Source: Pseudanabaena sp. CAN_BIN31 (lineage in GTDB: Bacteria; Cyanobacteriota; Cyanobacteriia; Pseudanabaenales; Pseudanabaenaceae). From it: a stretch of 7,671 nucleotides of DNA. The notes below the pieces were generated by a model. The model had not been told where the DNA came from and did no database searches. It saw only the letters and a list, made by a program, of their open reading frames with translations. The DNA is taken from assembly GCA_026785865.1 (NCBI GenBank), contig JAJAZG010000240.1, positions 1 through 7,671 on the forward strand, in the 5' to 3' direction. Every line of letters starts with the position of its first letter. Position 1 is the stretch's first letter. The position numbers and the translations under genes were made by a program. This document shows positions 5,972 to 7,671 of the stretch, one piece after another.

Positions 5972-7240
5972 TTAAGGATCAACCCAGCGATCGTCAGATT
6001 TGATGAGCGCGATTAACTGTTCCACGCCCTCTTCTTCAGGTACACGCTTAATTTCTTCTTTGCCTCGATAGAGCGAGATGATCCCAGGAGTTTTACCGAC
6101 GTAGCCATAGTCAGCATCAGCCATTTCGCCAGGTCCATTGACGATGCAACCCATTACGGCAATGTCCAAACCGACTAAGTGATTAGTTGCTTCACGAACT
6201 TTGTGCAGAACGTCTTCGAGATTAAACAATGTGCGTCCACAAGAAGGACAGGCGACATACTCCACCATAGTTTTGCGGAGTCCGAGAGACTGCAAAATGC
6301 TGTAGCAGACAGGGATTTCTTTTTCGGGAGCTTCAGTGAGAGAGACGCGGATCGTGTCGCCGATACCTTGAGCTAGTAATGTGGCAATGCCTGCGGTGGA
6401 CTTGATACGTCCATATTCGCCGTCACCTGCTTCGGTCACGCCTAGATGCAGTGGATAATCCATGCCAAGTTGATCCATGCGTTTTGCCATCAGTTGATAG
6501 GCGGCGATCATCACAGGGACGCGGGAAGCCTTCATGGAAATAATGATATTTTTAAAGTCAAGATCTTCACAAATGCGAATAAACTCAAGCGCCGATTCGA
6601 CCATGCCCTGAGGCGTATCACCGTAGGTAAAAAGCATCCGTTCAGCGAGAGAGCCGTGATTTACGCCAATTCGTATCGCTTTGTCCTGTTCCTTGAGGGA
6701 CAAAACTAGAGGCTTAAGAGTATCGCGGACTTTTTCAGAGATTTCGTCAAACTCTGATTGGGTGTATTCAGTGCGATTTGCTTTAGGCTTCTCGAATACA
6801 TATAAACCTGGATTGATCCGAACTTTGTGAATATGCTTGGCAACTTCCAGGGCAATTTTCATGCCGTTGTGGTGGACATCGGCAACTAGAGGCACATCAA
6901 GGTAAGTACGTTTAAGCTTTTGGCGGATTTCTGAGAGTGCGGCGGCATGAGCCATGCTAGGCACAGTAACACGCATAATTTCGCAGCCAATTTCATGCAA
7001 GCGGCGAATTCCTGCAACAGAGCCATCTATGTCGAGGGTATCTTCATTAATCATCGACTGCACCGCGACGGGTGCGCTGCCGCCAACGGTGATGTTGCCC
7101 ACTTGGACGGGTCGGGTTTTGCGTCTGACGATGAAACCAAGATTTTCGCTACCATCGATGATGGGTTCGGCTTTGGCGGCTTGCGAGCCATTTTGGAGGC
7201 CGCTATGGATGTCTTTTGTATTCTCAGAAACAGTCGTCAT
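5972..7240 (-). CDS. ispG: 4-hydroxy-3-methylbut-2-en-1-yl diphosphate synthase (IspG/GcpE)
   Basis: Penultimate enzyme of the MEP isoprenoid pathway: it reductively converts 2-C-methyl-D-erythritol 2,4-cyclodiphosphate to HMBPP in the cytoplasm, using a [4Fe-4S] cluster. In cyanobacteria the electrons come from ferredoxin. The 422-residue product shows the TIM-barrel part (VQSMINEDTLDIDGSV near 60-75, VADVHHNGMKIALEVAKH near 119-136, RINPGLYVFEK near 141-151) and the cluster domain with Cys331 and Cys334 (ACPSCGR) and Cys365 with Glu372 (GCIVNGPGE), all required residues present. The first 38 or so residues are a non-conserved N-terminal extension slightly longer than usual. The next in-frame Met (63) lies inside the core, so the ATG at 7240 is the sensible start. 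No clear Shine-Dalgarno. The 98-bp gap upstream (7241-7338) is AT-rich, holds a small GTCA-CC-TGAC inverted repeat, and has no convincing promoter boxes. Confidence 0.99.
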   Translation of the reverse strand: MTTVSENTKDIHSGLQNGSQAAKAEPIIDGSENLGFIVRRKTRPVQVGNITVGGSAPVAVQSMINEDTLDIDGSVAGIRRLHEIGCEIMRVTVPSMAHAAALSEIRQKLKRTYLDVPLVADVHHNGMKIALEVAKHIHKVRINPGLYVFEKPKANRTEYTQSEFDEISEKVRDTLKPLVLSLKEQDKAIRIGVNHGSLAERMLFTYGDTPQGMVESALEFIRICEDLDFKNIIISMKASRVPVMIAAYQLMAKRMDQLGMDYPLHLGVTEAGDGEYGRIKSTAGIATLLAQGIGDTIRVSLTEAPEKEIPVCYSILQSLGLRKTMVEYVACPSCGRTLFNLEDVLHKVREATNHLVGLDIAVMGCIVNGPGEMADADYGYVGKTPGIISLYRGKEEIKRVPEEEGVEQLIALIKSDDRWVDP

Positions 7241-7338
7241 AACAATTTTTGCAACTTTCGCTTATTAGTTTATCTGAAGTCAGGTGACAGTAGCTTTTTT
7301 TTGGATTTTAATATAGTTCTCGCGCCCAGATTTTTACG

Positions 7339-7671
7339 TTAATCTCGTAGCGATCGCAAATCATTTAGGGTCAGCCCAGTCATTCTGGCGATCGTCTCTT
7401 CATCAAAAGCACCTAACATCCTTCCAGCAATCTCATAAGCTTTTTGCTGAGATCCTTCTTGCCTTCCTTGATCTAAACTTTCTTTTACCGCTTTAGTAAT
7501 CGCACCACGTTGATCTTGAATAAAAATCTCACTTTTTTCTTGATCTTCAAGCTCATCGAGAGTGAGGTTTGCTTGATTAGCAATATAAAAAGCCTTTTTA
7601 ATTTCAGCAATATCATCCATGTTAGGGGGGATCTCTTGTAGCTTTCGAGCATTATTAAGAAAATATAGCCA
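7339..7671 (-). CDS. Rpn-family PD-(D/E)XK nuclease / transposase-like protein, C-terminal part only
   Basis: Open reading frame running off the right edge: at least 110 residues, with the stop at 7339-7341. The Met at 7620 is internal, because the frame stays open upstream as WLYFLNNARKLQEIPPN. The WLYFL...IP stretch, the LDELEDQEKSEIFIQDQRGAI block, the Gln/Gly-rich LDQGRQEGSQQ linker and the final helix MTGLTLNDLRSLRD match the C-terminal arrangement of the recombination-promoting nuclease/putative transposase family common in cyanobacteria. The catalytic PD-(D/E)XK core would lie outside the window, so activity cannot be judged. Members are often multicopy and sporadic, and usually act as DNA endonucleases. 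No terminal inverted repeat is visible at its 3' side. It is on the same strand as ispG, 98 bp upstream. Confidence 0.75.
   Translation of the reverse strand, partial: WLYFLNNARKLQEIPPNMDDIAEIKKAFYIANQANLTLDELEDQEKSEIFIQDQRGAITKAVKESLDQGRQEGSQQKAYEIAGRMLGAFDEETIARMTGLTLNDLRSLRD

Noticed and set aside
6947..7342. Plus-strand open frames of 104 and 131 codons
   Set aside because: They are antisense to the conserved N-terminal part of ispG and show no independent protein features.

Overview
The window looks like a chromosomal segment of a cyanobacterium. Nine perfect copies of the octamer GCGATCGC (HIP1) lie in 7.7 kb, against about 0.1 expected by chance. IspG and DnaJ read like cyanobacterial orthologues. 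Several other proteins (a long LOG-family protein, an M50 protein with CBS domains, a small CX5CX2C ferredoxin) also fit that group. A Pseudanabaena-like, moderately AT-rich genome is plausible, but I cannot prove the genus.

Layout, left to right. On the minus strand lie the first 339 codons of a type I DnaJ (its C-terminus is beyond the left edge), preceded by a 99-residue [2Fe-2S] ferredoxin. The 258-bp gap between the ferredoxin and the divergent plus-strand gene holds a 167-bp imperfect inverted repeat with a perfect 22-bp core, probably a non-autonomous foldback (MITE-like) element. Next, on the plus strand, come a 356-residue LOG-family nucleotide-binding protein and a 419-residue membrane protein of the site-2-protease (M50) family with two C-terminal CBS domains. 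A GC-rich hairpin separates it from a convergent minus-strand gene for a 519-residue acidic protein of unknown function. Upstream of that, also on the minus strand, lie ispG (MEP isoprenoid pathway) and the C-terminal part of an Rpn-type PD-(D/E)XK nuclease or transposase-like protein that runs off the right edge.

The most unusual item is the M50 protein. The zinc-binding HExxH motif reads NKIAH. The second motif, normally centred on LDGGR after a conserved Asn, reads FEGGQ after Ser. Fold, membrane segments and CBS domains are kept, so this appears to be a catalytically dead, regulatory pseudoprotease. The 519-residue neighbour carries four SLFD-like short motifs at roughly 30-residue spacing in a disordered acidic region, which suggests a multivalent binding protein.

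The genes do not form one pathway. IspG is ferredoxin-dependent in cyanobacteria and a ferredoxin gene is present, but the two are about 4.5 kb apart with no sign of co-regulation. No gap exceeds 300 bp. I see no tRNA, rRNA, CRISPR array or riboswitch.
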